From Aestuariivita boseongensis (GTDB taxonomy: Bacteria > Pseudomonadota > Alphaproteobacteria > Rhodobacterales > Rhodobacteraceae), in the NCBI RefSeq assembly GCF_001262635.1, contig NZ_JXYH01000010.1:1-64000 (forward strand): DNA of 64,000 nt. Reading direction: 5' to 3'. Each line of letters begins with the position of its first letter. The stretch's first letter is position 1. The notes beneath the pieces were generated by a model. It worked only from the letters and a program-made list of their open reading frames with translations. It had not been told where the DNA came from and searched no databases. The position numbers and the translations under genes were made by a program. Positions 1-7,886 of the stretch are shown piece after piece.

Positions 1-2
1 TG

Positions 3-752
3 CGCGAGGAAAGCCAGCGCCTGCAATCGGCCATCGACGCGATCCGCCAGGCCTATCTGACCCAGCAGCAGCGCGGCGCGATCAGTGGCGACACGAATTC
101 GGTCGCCAAAAAGCTGGAAGAGATCGCCGAGACCACCAAGAAAACCGAAACCGCGCTGGCCACCTTCTCGACCATCCGGCGCGAGATGCGCAGCCACCCG
201 GCGCCGCAGCCCGAACCGGCAGGCCCGCTGGAAGATCAGGGGCGGCTTGAGCTTGGCACCCCCGCCGAAGAGCTGTCCCCACCGCTGGAAACCAGCGATT
301 TCATCCGCGCGCTGAATTTCCCCGAAACCGCCGAGGATGAGGCCGGCTTCACCGCCCTGCGCCGCGCATTGAAAGACCGCAACACCTCGCAAATGATCCA
401 GGCCGCGCAGGACGTGCTGACACTGCTCAGCCAGGACGGCATCTATATGGACGATCTGCGCCCCGACATGGCCCGCCCGGAAGTCTGGCGCGCCTTCGCC
501 ACAGGCACCCGTGGCCGCGCTGTGGCCGGGCTGGGGGGCATCCGCGACCGCTCGTCGCTCGCGCTGACATCGGGGCGGATGAAACAGGATCCGATCTTCC
601 GCGACGCCGCGCATCACTTCCTGCGCAAGTTCGACCGCATGCTGGCCGAGTTCGAGAAGACAGCAACCGATGCCGATATCCAGGCGCTTGGCGAAACCCG
701 CACCGCGCGCGCCTTCATGCTGCTGGGCCGCGTGGCGGGCACGTTCGACTAA
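3..752 (+). CDS. C-terminal part of an unrecognised protein (5' end outside window)
   Basis: The reading frame is open from base 3 to the stop at 752, giving the last 249 residues of a protein whose start lies upstream of the window. The first 70 residues are rich in Gln, Glu, Lys and Ala with heptad-like spacing (REESQRLQSAIDAIRQ), suggesting a coiled coil. A Pro-rich linker follows, then a predicted helical domain of about 150 residues (from DFIRALNFPETAEDEAGF to the end). I do not recognise the family. An internal ATG at 186 exists but the upstream open frame continues with the same codon usage, so it is unlikely to be the start. No signal peptide or membrane segment is visible in the part seen. 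Confidence 0.75.
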   Translation, partial: REESQRLQSAIDAIRQAYLTQQQRGAISGDTNSVAKKLEEIAETTKKTETALATFSTIRREMRSHPAPQPEPAGPLEDQGRLELGTPAEELSPPLETSDFIRALNFPETAEDEAGFTALRRALKDRNTSQMIQAAQDVLTLLSQDGIYMDDLRPDMARPEVWRAFATGTRGRAVAGLGGIRDRSSLALTSGRMKQDPIFRDAAHHFLRKFDRMLAEFEKTATDADIQALGETRTARAFMLLGRVAGTFD

Positions 753-762
753 GCCCCGCCTG

Positions 763-822
763 CCCCGGACCTGATCCGGGGCCTCCCCTTCGCGAACAGA
801 GATCCCGGGTCAAGCCCGGGAT
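763..822. terminator. Two GC-rich hairpins after the first gene
   Basis: Two inverted repeats lie directly after the stop at 752: CCCCGGacctgatCCGGGG at 763-781 and ATCCCGGGtcaagCCCGGGAT at 801-822. Neither is followed by a clear T-run. They separate the plus-strand gene from the convergent minus-strand glycosyltransferase and may end transcription or be palindromic intergenic repeats. The function is inferred from position only. Confidence 0.5.
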
Positions 823-907
823 GGGGCGGGCCCACATCAGACAGACCAAATAGTGTACGGGTTGTGCATGGGCCGTGCTCACTCTGTGCACACGTCATTC
901 GGCGGCC

Positions 908-2131
908 TCACCCCTTCAGATCGTCGTGATCCGCCGCCACCGCCAACAGCATGTCCCGCATCAGATCAGGATCAGCGGCATGCACCCGGCTCCATGTCGC
1001 GATGAAGGGTGTTTCCGACGGATTATCCAGAAACACCTGCCCCGCCCGCATGATATTTTCTGCAAAAAGTTCAATGCTTTGCTCTTCCTTGTGGCGGTCG
1101 ATACTCAGCCCGTTCATCGCCGCATCATTGTAATAGCTTTCCAGCAAATCGAGCGCAGTCCGGTAATAAGTGGCCTTCAGCGTGCGGAAAATATGGGTGG
1201 TAAACACCGTCCCATCCGCCGCCAATTTACGAAAAATCGCCTTACAAATATCCGTAGACATCCGGTTCAACCCGGTGGTCGCATCCTCCGCGCTCAGCTC
1301 CTGATGCTTGTGATCATAAGCGTCAGCAATCTCGACCTGGCAGACGGATTTCGGCGCCAGATTGCGCCAGGCTTCGGACAGCACACCGATCTCCAACCCC
1401 CAATCCGACGGGATCCGCAGATCGGGTAACATACTGGTCCGCATGGCAAATTCGCCGGATAGAGGATACCGGAACGACCGCAGGTAATCGATGTAATCGC
1501 GATCCCCAATCACCTTCTTCAACGCGATCAGCAAGGGGCTCACCAGCAACCGCGTCACCCGCCCGTTCATCGACCCATTGCCGATGCGCGGGTAATACCC
1601 TTTGGCCAGCTGATAGGGGAAATTCGGGTTCGCCACTGGATAGACCAACCGCGTCAGCATCTCGCGCTTGTAGGTGGTGATGTCGCAATCATGGATCGCC
1701 ACCACGGCACTGTCCTGACACGCCATCAGATAGCCCAAACAGGTCCAGACGTTCTTGCCCTTGCCGGGCTCTGACGGATACAGCCCCATCTTTTCCAACC
1801 GCGCGCCAATCTCTTTCTGGCGGGGGCTGTCATTCCAGATCACCACGTGCTCCTGCGGCAGGCGCGAGAAATACTCGACCGCATGCGCAAACTGATCGCG
1901 GTCAGCCCTGTCCAGCCCGATGATGATGCGATGCAGATAGGGGACTTGGGCCAACTCCTTGACAATATTGTCCAAAGCCGGCGCCTCAAGCTCGGAATAA
2001 AGCGAGGGCAGGATCAGTGTGATCTTGCGGAACTGGGCAAAAGTGCTGACCGTATGCTCCATCAACTGAGGTGTCCCAGACCGCAGATTGTGCAGCGTCG
2101 CGATGTTTCCGTTCTGATGAAAATCCGCCAA
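908..2131 (-). CDS. Glucosyl-3-phosphoglycerate synthase-like glycosyltransferase (GT81 type)
   Basis: This 407-residue protein resembles bacterial glucosyl-3-phosphoglycerate synthases, which move glucose (or mannose) from an NDP-sugar to 3-phosphoglycerate, the first step to glucosylglycerate or mannosylglycerate, compatible solutes. Visible features are the N-terminal Rossmann-like ILPSLYSE segment, GKGKNVWTCLGY, the metal-binding DCDI (a DxD motif) near residue 145 and the conserved SGEFA. The sugar donor cannot be told from sequence by eye. The start is a TTG at 2131, chosen because AGAAGGGGG lies seven bases upstream and the frame has no better start. The gene begins 15 bases after the stop of the HAD phosphatase that completes the pathway, so the two form an operon. 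No membrane segment is seen, consistent with a cytosolic enzyme. Confidence 0.78.
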   Translation of the reverse strand: MADFHQNGNIATLHNLRSGTPQLMEHTVSTFAQFRKITLILPSLYSELEAPALDNIVKELAQVPYLHRIIIGLDRADRDQFAHAVEYFSRLPQEHVVIWNDSPRQKEIGARLEKMGLYPSEPGKGKNVWTCLGYLMACQDSAVVAIHDCDITTYKREMLTRLVYPVANPNFPYQLAKGYYPRIGNGSMNGRVTRLLVSPLLIALKKVIGDRDYIDYLRSFRYPLSGEFAMRTSMLPDLRIPSDWGLEIGVLSEAWRNLAPKSVCQVEIADAYDHKHQELSAEDATTGLNRMSTDICKAIFRKLAADGTVFTTHIFRTLKATYYRTALDLLESYYNDAAMNGLSIDRHKEEQSIELFAENIMRAGQVFLDNPSETPFIATWSRVHAADPDLMRDMLLAVAADHDDLKG

Positions 2132-2146
2132 CTGGCGTCCCCCTTC

Positions 2147-2953
2147 TTAGTCTGTGACACCCAGCTCGGTAAGCAGGTCACCCAGCGCGGCGTTCCACCC
2201 CGCAGGCCCGGACAGTGCAGCCCGCAAGACCCGCGCCCCGCCATCCTCGGCCACCTCCACAGGATGTCCCTGCGCATTCGGCAAGACAATGGCGTAATCC
2301 GCCGCGCGCAGCATGTCCGCATCGTTCGGCGCATCCCCCAGCGAAATAGTCACCGACCGGCTCATTTCCGCTGTGATATGTGCCATCTGATCTGCCTTGG
2401 TGGCCCCAAAGCTCAGCGTCAGAAACCGGCCACCGTGCCTGGCGGTAATACCCTGGTAAGAAAGTTGTGCCAGAAATGCGTCGCGTTCGGTATCACTCCC
2501 GGTCCAGATCCCCGGCTCGGAAAATGCGCGCCGTGCCGCTAGCAGTGCCTGGTCCAGTGGCAGGCCCGTCACCTCGCTGATGCGCGCGGGTTCCATGTCG
2601 CCAAACCCTTCAAAGCATATGCGCAGGGGTGGATCCACCTTGTCCAACGCTTTGCGCAGGTCGGAATAGGGGCCTGCGATCTCATCTCCGGTCTCGCCCG
2701 GCGCAACCACACCCGCCCCGTTTTCGCAGATCAACGGGCAGGTCTCAAATCCCAGCTCGCGCCGCAGCGGAACCATCTCTGCCGCCGTTTTGGAACTGGC
2801 CAACACCAGAGGAATTCCCGCCCTGCGCAACCGGTCGAGCGTTGGTAATGCGGGCGCATAGTCATAGCTGGAATGGTCCAGCAATGTCCCGTCGAGATCG
2901 GTAAAAACGATCACGTCAGCGGCAGGATCAGAGAGGGCAGCATTTGCGGACAC
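2147..2953 (-). CDS. Glucosyl/mannosyl-3-phosphoglycerate phosphatase (HAD-IIB)
   Basis: A 268-residue HAD-IIB hydrolase. The family phosphatase removes phosphate from glucosyl- or mannosyl-3-phosphoglycerate to give the free osmolyte. Motif I is FTDLDGTLLDH (residues about 17-27) with the nucleophile Asp; ASSKTAAEM provides motif II; the Lys in GATKADQM and SLGDAPNDADML form motifs III and IV. It is the first gene of a two-gene operon with the matching synthase downstream. The start is GTG at 2953; the ribosome-binding site is weak (GAGGC very close), so the true start could lie elsewhere. Substrate specificity (glucosyl or mannosyl) is inferred only from the partner enzyme. Confidence 0.78.
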   Translation of the reverse strand: MSANAALSDPAADVIVFTDLDGTLLDHSSYDYAPALPTLDRLRRAGIPLVLASSKTAAEMVPLRRELGFETCPLICENGAGVVAPGETGDEIAGPYSDLRKALDKVDPPLRICFEGFGDMEPARISEVTGLPLDQALLAARRAFSEPGIWTGSDTERDAFLAQLSYQGITARHGGRFLTLSFGATKADQMAHITAEMSRSVTISLGDAPNDADMLRAADYAIVLPNAQGHPVEVAEDGGARVLRAALSGPAGWNAALGDLLTELGVTD

Positions 2954-3078
2954 GCCTCGGGTGTGACGGCTTTTGCCTAGAATTTGAACATCTGAGCCGT
3001 CAATTTCCGCTTAAATGACAAGCAAAGTGCAAACTTCGCCCAATTATTAAGCACACAGCCGCCCCGTCTTTGGGTTCT

Positions 3079-3116
3079 CAAATATCCCGGGGAGCGCGAG
3101 GGGCAGCGCCCCTCGC
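3079..3116. repeat. CAAATA-CCCGGGG palindromic intergenic repeat, copy 1
   Basis: CAAATATCCCGGGG is followed by a nine-base-pair hairpin GCGAGGGGC-AGC-GCCCCTCGC (3096-3116). A second copy with the same design, CAAATACCCCCGGGGG followed by a stem around the same AGC loop, lies at 11878-11913. The two are in intergenic DNA of unrelated genes. They look like members of a dispersed repeat family, which may also act as terminators. The 238-base gap 2954-3191 holds no other gene that I can support; the AT-rich part near 3000-3055 is the likely promoter region. Confidence 0.6.
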
Positions 3117-3191
3117 AAGGCATCGCTTGCCAAGCGCAATCCGTCCGTGCAGCCTGACCCACACCCGACACAAGCAAAAGGCACCGCAACC

Positions 3192-3581
3192 ATGAGCAGC
3201 TTCGACGAGGATCTCTTTCTGAAAGGGCTGGAAAAACGCAAAGCCACCCTGGGTGCCGAATATGTCGAAAACAGCCTGGCCAATGCCGATGATTTCACCC
3301 GACCCTTTCAGGAGGCGATGACAGCCTGGTGCTGGGGATTTGGCTGGGGTGACGATGTGATCGACGCCAAAACGCGCTCGATGATGAACCTGTCGATGAT
3401 CGGCGCTTTGGGCAAAATGACCGAATGGGAATTGCACTGCCAGGGCGCGCTCAACAACGGCGTCACCGCCGAGGAAATCCGCGCGATCATCCACGTGATC
3501 GCGATCTATTGCGGCGTGCCGCAGGGCCTTGAATGCTTCCGCGCCGCGCGCAAAGTGCTGGAGGCTGAGGGCCGCCTCTAG
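3192..3581 (+). CDS. Carboxymuconolactone decarboxylase family protein (PcaC-like)
   Basis: A 129-residue, all-helical protein of the carboxymuconolactone decarboxylase/AhpD-like family. In the beta-ketoadipate pathway PcaC decarboxylates 4-carboxymuconolactone; the WELHCQGALNNGVTAEEIRAI segment and overall length match that subgroup well. It has one Cys in the helix where peroxidase-type members have CxxC, so it is not an AhpD-type alkylhydroperoxidase. The ATG at 3192 is preferred over the GTG at 3147 because the family homology begins just after it. It stands alone here, not in a pca operon; pobA and a PcaQ-like regulator lie 30 kb away. It is convergent with the GAPDH-like gene, with only six bases between stops. 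Confidence 0.7.
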   Translation: MSSFDEDLFLKGLEKRKATLGAEYVENSLANADDFTRPFQEAMTAWCWGFGWGDDVIDAKTRSMMNLSMIGALGKMTEWELHCQGALNNGVTAEEIRAIIHVIAIYCGVPQGLECFRAARKVLEAEGRL

Positions 3582-3587
3582 GCCCGC

Positions 3588-4577
3588 TCAATCAAATTCG
3601 AAGCGCTGCGCCATATCCAGCATGCGCGCCGAAAAGCCCCATTCGTTGTCGTACCAGCCAAAGACGCGCAGTTGCTTGTCACCCACCTGCTTGGTCTCTG
3701 GCAGGGCCAAAATCACCGATTCAGGCCGCGCCCGCAGGTCCGACGACACATTGGGCCAGTCCGTCCAGCCCATCACTGGCGACGCCTCCGCCATTGCCCT
3801 CAGTGCCCCGACTACATCCTCCGGCAAGCTGCGCGCCTGCAACACAATATCCACCGCCGACACGCTCGCTGTCGGCACCCGCACCGCCGCCCCGGTGATC
3901 CGGCCCGCCAGATGGGGCAGCACATCGTCAATCAGCTGGGTCGCGCTTGTTGTGGTGGGCACCATCGACAATGCCCCCGCCCGGCTGCGCGCCAGATCAT
4001 CGCGCGGCGCGTCGATCATCGGCTGGCTGCCGGTATAGCAATGGATCGTCGTCATATGCGCCGTCTCGATTCCCCAGGCGTCATCCATCGCCTTGATCAG
4101 CGGGGCCAGCGCATTGGTGGTGCATGATGCATTCGACACGATGCGATGCCCCGCCATCACCTCTTCATTCGCGCCCAGAACGGCGGTGACATCCGCTGCC
4201 GGGGACGGGCCAGAGATCAGAACCGCCTTCGCCCCTCGGTCCAACCCGCGCTCGGCCCAGTCGCGCGTCTTGGCCTTGCCGGTGCATTCCAACAGCAGAT
4301 CCACCCCAGTGAGATCGACCATCAGGTCGGGCGAACGGCTGAAGGGGATGCGCGCACCGTTCAACACCAGAACATCGCCCTCCACATCGATCTGCCCGGG
4401 AAAGGGCCCGAAGACGGAATCAAACCGCAGCAGATAGGCCAGCGTCTCCAACGGCGCGATATCGTTCAGATGGGCAACCCGAAACGGGCTGTCCGCCCCC
4501 TGCATCGCGATCTGACGCAGGATCGTGCGGCCGATCCGGCCCAGCCCGTTGATGGCCAGCGTGATGGTGTCAGGCAT
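3588..4577 (-). CDS. Glyceraldehyde-3-phosphate dehydrogenase-like protein
   Basis: This 329-residue protein has the GAPDH fold: NAD-binding INGLGRIGR at residues 9-17, catalytic Cys152 in SNASCTTNALAP and His179 in TTIHCYTG, and the C-terminal WYDNEWGFSARM. The segment after the His (GSQPMIDAPRDDLARSRAGALSMVPTTTSA) departs from the usual glycolytic form, where TNDQ and a Lys are common, so this may be a paralogue with another role rather than the main GAPDH. The start at 4577 (MPDTITLAINGLGRIGR) is chosen because the NAD motif then sits at the usual distance; GGAAGG lies upstream. It follows the bhc operon on the same strand but a strong terminator hairpin at 4601-4628 separates them. Confidence 0.8.
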   Translation of the reverse strand: MPDTITLAINGLGRIGRTILRQIAMQGADSPFRVAHLNDIAPLETLAYLLRFDSVFGPFPGQIDVEGDVLVLNGARIPFSRSPDLMVDLTGVDLLLECTGKAKTRDWAERGLDRGAKAVLISGPSPAADVTAVLGANEEVMAGHRIVSNASCTTNALAPLIKAMDDAWGIETAHMTTIHCYTGSQPMIDAPRDDLARSRAGALSMVPTTTSATQLIDDVLPHLAGRITGAAVRVPTASVSAVDIVLQARSLPEDVVGALRAMAEASPVMGWTDWPNVSSDLRARPESVILALPETKQVGDKQLRVFGWYDNEWGFSARMLDMAQRFEFD

Positions 4578-4600
4578 AAATTCGACCTTCCGACAGAAAA

Positions 4601-4628
4601 CGGGCAGACCCAATGCTAGGTCTGCCCG
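4601..4628 (-). terminator. Intrinsic terminator of the bhcABCD operon
   Basis: A perfect ten-base-pair stem CGGGCAGACC / GGTCTGCCCG with an eight-base loop lies 51 bases after the bhcD stop. Read on the minus strand it is followed by TTTTCTGTC. This is a good intrinsic terminator, placed between bhcD and the GAPDH-like gene, so the latter is either separately transcribed or reached by read-through. Confidence 0.8.
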
Positions 4629-4679
4629 CTCCGATCTATGTCACGCTGCCCGCCGGGGCCAGCGCCAGTTTCTGCTCGC

Positions 4680-5678
4680 TTAGAAGTCCACCTTCGAGGC
4701 GACGCCTTTCGCCTGCGCCAGATCCACGGCCACACGCGCAACCGCTAGATCCTGCAGGCCAACGCCAGTGCCGTCAAAGACGGTGATCTCATCCGCGCTG
4801 GTCCGCCCTGCATGATCGCCGTTAATGACCGCGCCGATCTCGGTGATCTGACCCTCGGTCAGGGAACCGTCGGCAATCGCATGCTGCGCCTCGCCAATGG
4901 TGATCGACTGCGCGATCTCGTCGGTGAAGACGGTGGCACGGGCGAGGATGGGTGCATCGATCTCTTGCTTGCCCTTGGTGTCGGTGCCCATGGCCGCGAT
5001 ATGCGTGCCGGGTTTGACATGCGCATCCAACAGGGACGGCGCGAAGGACGAGGTGATCGAAATGATGACATCCGATTGCGCGCCCAACTCTTCCAGCGAC
5101 ACGGCCTCGAACGGCAGACCCAGCTCTGTCGCGGTGTCTTCCAGACGCGAGAGCATCTCGGGGTGGTAGTTCCAGCCCACGACCTTTTCGAAATTGCGCT
5201 GAGCGACAGCCGCGCGCATCTGGAAGGCCGATTGATGGCCCGCGCCGATCATGCCCAGCACCTTGGCGTCTTCGCGCGCCAGATGCTTGATCGACACGGC
5301 CGAAGCCGCAGCGGTGCGCAAAGCGGTCAGCAGGTTGCCACCTACCAGAGCCTTCACCTTGCCGGTATCGGCATCGAACAGGATCACGGTAGATTGGTGG
5401 TTGGTGAGACCCTTCGCCTCGTTCCCCGGCCAATAGCCGCCCGATTTCAGACCCAGCGCAAGGCTGTCGCGATCAAAGCCTGATTTGAAGCCGTAAAGCG
5501 CATCAGCATGGCCGATGGATTCGCGGATCACCGGGAAGTTATAGGCCGATTTGCGCGACATGGCGGCAAAGGTAGCCTCGACCGCGTCGAAGGCGATTTG
5601 CGGGGTGATAAGCCCCGCGATTTCGCCTTCGGGCACGATGGTGACGGCGCTGTCGGTCATGGCTCCGTCCAGTCCCAT
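4680..5678 (-). CDS. bhcD: Iminosuccinate reductase (ornithine cyclodeaminase family), BhcD
   Basis: Last enzyme of the beta-hydroxyaspartate cycle: it reduces iminosuccinate to L-aspartate with NAD(P)H, regenerating the amino donor used by BhcA. The 332-residue protein belongs to the ornithine cyclodeaminase/mu-crystallin family, with the Rossmann motif KVLGMIGAGHQSAFQMRA near residue 140 and the N-terminal AYNFPVIRESIGHADALYGFKSG segment. Identification rests on family membership plus its place after bhcABC. Its first ATG (5678) shares a base with the bhcC stop (TGATG), implying translational coupling; an alternative ATG at 5660 starts MTDSAVTIVPEGEIAG and matches the family N-terminus better. 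A terminator follows at 4601-4628. Confidence 0.9.
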   Translation of the reverse strand: MGLDGAMTDSAVTIVPEGEIAGLITPQIAFDAVEATFAAMSRKSAYNFPVIRESIGHADALYGFKSGFDRDSLALGLKSGGYWPGNEAKGLTNHQSTVILFDADTGKVKALVGGNLLTALRTAAASAVSIKHLAREDAKVLGMIGAGHQSAFQMRAAVAQRNFEKVVGWNYHPEMLSRLEDTATELGLPFEAVSLEELGAQSDVIISITSSFAPSLLDAHVKPGTHIAAMGTDTKGKQEIDAPILARATVFTDEIAQSITIGEAQHAIADGSLTEGQITEIGAVINGDHAGRTSADEITVFDGTGVGLQDLAVARVAVDLAQAKGVASKVDF

Positions 5679-6841
5679 CAGTAGGCCCGCCCACGTGCCG
5701 AGACCGGCCAGACGGCTTCCACCTTGCCGTTCCGCACGCCGACATACCAGTCATGCACGTTGCAGGTCGGGTCGCAGTGGCCGGGCACCAGTTTCAGCTT
5801 GTCGTTCACCTTCAGAACGCCATCGGGGTCAGAGACCACGCCATGCTCGTCCGAGCATTTGACGTATTCCACGTCCGTCCGGCCATAGATCACCGGCAGG
5901 CCGCTATCGACGGATTGCGCCTTGAGGCCTGCGTCCACGATGGCTTTGTCGGCCTTCGCGTGGCTCATCACAGAGGCCAGCAGGAACAGCGCGTTTTCCC
6001 ATTCGCCCTGGTCGATGCGCTTGCCGTCTTTGTCGAGGATGCGGCCATAGTCGGCATCCATGAAGGCATACGATCCACACTGCAGCTCGTTATACACACC
6101 CGAGTTCGACTCGAAGTAGTAAGAGCCCGTGCCGCCGCCGCCGACGATGTCACACTCCAGACCGTCCGCTTTCAGCGTGTCGACCGCGTCTTTCACCATG
6201 GCCACGGCGATGTCGATCTTGGCTTTGCGATCGTCATAGCTGTCCATGTGCTGCATCGCGCCCTGATAGGCTTGGATGCCGGCGAATTTCAGCCCTTCGG
6301 CTGCATCGATCGCCTTGGCGATTTCCACAACTTCCGGCGTGGTGGTCACACCGCAGCGGCCCGCGCCGCAGTCGATCTCCACCAGGCATTCGATTTCCGT
6401 GCCGTGCTTTTGCGCGGCTGCCGACAGATCGGCCACATTGGCCAGATCATCCACACAGCAGATGGTGCGTGCACCCAGTTTCGGCATGCGCGCCAGACGG
6501 TCGATCTTGGCCGGGTCGCGGACTTGGTTCGACACCAGCACGTCCTTGATGCCGCCGCGGGCGAAGACTTCGGCCTCGGACACCTTCTGGCAGCAGACGC
6601 CACAGGCTCCGCCCAGTTCGACCTGCAGCTTGGCCACATCAACCGATTTGTGCATCTTGCCGTGCACCCGGTGGCGCATGCCGTGGGCCTTGGCGTAGTC
6701 GCCCATTTTCTTGATGTTCCGCTCCAGCGAGTCCAGGTCGAGGACCAGCGCGGGTGTCTGGATGTCTGCCTCATCCATGCCCGGCAGTGCTGGGATGTCA
6801 TAGCCGACTTCGTATTCGTCGAGGTTGGTCATATCTTTCAT
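5678..6841 (-). CDS. bhcC: Beta-hydroxyaspartate aldolase (D-threonine aldolase family), BhcC
   Basis: Condenses glyoxylate and glycine to (2R,3S)-beta-hydroxyaspartate, the carbon-joining step of the cycle. The 387-residue protein has the fold-type III PLP barrel of D-threonine aldolases: DTP-like TPALVLDLDSLERN near residues 29-41, the PLP lysine in RVHGKMHK (Lys62) and the late HCDPTCN metal-binding region. The start at 6841 (MKDMTNLDEYEVGY) has GGGAG eight to nine bases upstream; the longer open frame to 6952 runs through an intergenic palindrome and is rejected. The gap to bhcB is filled by that palindrome (6873-6922). Confidence 0.92.
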   Translation of the reverse strand: MKDMTNLDEYEVGYDIPALPGMDEADIQTPALVLDLDSLERNIKKMGDYAKAHGMRHRVHGKMHKSVDVAKLQVELGGACGVCCQKVSEAEVFARGGIKDVLVSNQVRDPAKIDRLARMPKLGARTICCVDDLANVADLSAAAQKHGTEIECLVEIDCGAGRCGVTTTPEVVEIAKAIDAAEGLKFAGIQAYQGAMQHMDSYDDRKAKIDIAVAMVKDAVDTLKADGLECDIVGGGGTGSYYFESNSGVYNELQCGSYAFMDADYGRILDKDGKRIDQGEWENALFLLASVMSHAKADKAIVDAGLKAQSVDSGLPVIYGRTDVEYVKCSDEHGVVSDPDGVLKVNDKLKLVPGHCDPTCNVHDWYVGVRNGKVEAVWPVSARGRAY

Positions 6842-6872
6842 TTCTATCGCTCCCAATGTTTTAGGGGTGTGT

Positions 6873-6922
6873 CGGGCTGAAGCCCGGCCTACGGAATATG
6901 CGGTAGGGCGGGCTTCAGCCCG
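6873..6922. repeat. Inverted repeat across the bhcB/bhcC junction
   Basis: Two 18-base arms, GGGCTGAAGCCCGGCCTA (6874-6891) and TAGGGCGGGCTTCAGCCC (6904-6921), are complementary with one mismatch and flank a 12-base loop. Each arm also contains its own small palindrome (GGGCTgAAGCCC). The left side of the structure covers the stop codon of bhcB (6915-6917). The form is that of a mobile palindromic intergenic repeat; in an operon it could also tune mRNA stability between bhcB and bhcC. Confidence 0.75.
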
Positions 6923-7886
6923 CCATCCACGGAAGTTTCGCCAGATCGACATTGCCGCCGGTGATGATCACGCCCACACGCTTGCCTGCGAAACGCTCCT
7001 TGTTCTTCAGGATCGTCGCCAATGGCACGGCGCAGCTGGGCTCCATTACGATCTTCATCCGCTGCCAGGTCAGTTTCATGGCGTCGATGATTTCCTGTTC
7101 CGAGGCGGTCAGGATGTCGGTCACGTGGTTCGACACGAAATGCCAGGTCAGCTCCTTCAGCGGCACTTTCAGACCATCGGCAATCGTCTGCGGCGCATCA
7201 TCGGCGATGATGTGACCCGCCTTGAAGCTGCGATAGGCGTCGTCAGCCTGTTCGGGCTCGGACGCGATGATCTCAACTTCGGGCGCCATGTTCGACAGCG
7301 TCAGGCAGGTGCCCGAGATCATGCCGCCGCCACCAATGGGGGCCACCATCATGTCAACGCCGCCCGTCTGCTCCATGAACTCACGGCTACATGTCCCCTG
7401 CCCGGCGATCACGCGCGGGTCGTTATAGGGGTGCACGAATTCCGCGCCTGTCTTGGCCTGCACGTCAGCGAACACCTCTTCGCGTGAGCTGGTGGACGGC
7501 TCACATTCCGTGATGATCCCGCCATATCCACGAACGGCGGCTTTCTTGGCCTCCGGTGCCGTGCGCGGCATCACGACGTGGCACGGAATGCCCCGCCGCC
7601 CTGCGGCATAGCTTAAGCTGAGCGCGTGGTTGCCCGAGGAATGGGTCGCCACGCCACGTTCAGCCATCTCATCCGACAGACCGAACACCGCGTTCGATGC
7701 GCCACGGACCTTGAAGGCACCCGCTTTCTGGAAGTTCTCACACTTAAAGAACAGCTCGGCGCCTACTAGGTCGTTGAAATAGGACGAGGTCAGGACCGGC
7801 GTGCAATGAATAAACGGTTTGATCCGCTCATGCGCGTCCAGCATGTCCTGGAAGGTGGGGATGGTGGAAGGTGTCATGTCTTTCAT
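6915..7886 (-). CDS. bhcB: Beta-hydroxyaspartate dehydratase (threonine dehydratase family), BhcB
   Basis: Removes water from beta-hydroxyaspartate to give iminosuccinate, the substrate of BhcD. The 323-residue protein is a fold-type II PLP enzyme close to serine racemase/threonine dehydratase: FQKAGAFKVRGA with PLP lysine Lys59, SSGNHALSLSYAA near residue 84, and the glycine loop APIGGGGMISG. There is no C-terminal regulatory ACT domain. The ATG overlaps the stop of bhcA by four bases (ATGA), so the two are coupled. The last residues (KLPWMAG) and the stop codon lie in an inverted repeat, so the C-terminus may have been altered by insertion of that repeat. Confidence 0.92.
   Translation of the reverse strand: MKDMTPSTIPTFQDMLDAHERIKPFIHCTPVLTSSYFNDLVGAELFFKCENFQKAGAFKVRGASNAVFGLSDEMAERGVATHSSGNHALSLSYAAGRRGIPCHVVMPRTAPEAKKAAVRGYGGIITECEPSTSSREEVFADVQAKTGAEFVHPYNDPRVIAGQGTCSREFMEQTGGVDMMVAPIGGGGMISGTCLTLSNMAPEVEIIASEPEQADDAYRSFKAGHIIADDAPQTIADGLKVPLKELTWHFVSNHVTDILTASEQEIIDAMKLTWQRMKIVMEPSCAVPLATILKNKERFAGKRVGVIITGGNVDLAKLPWMAG

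Noticed and set aside
5753-6880. 375-residue open frame on the plus strand
   Set aside because: Antisense to bhcC; no recognisable domain.
6841-6952. Longer N-terminus of BhcC
   Set aside because: The extension (reading WRAEARPT and similar) is translated from the intergenic inverted repeat and lies inside the bhcB end; the ATG at 6841 has a proper ribosome-binding site.
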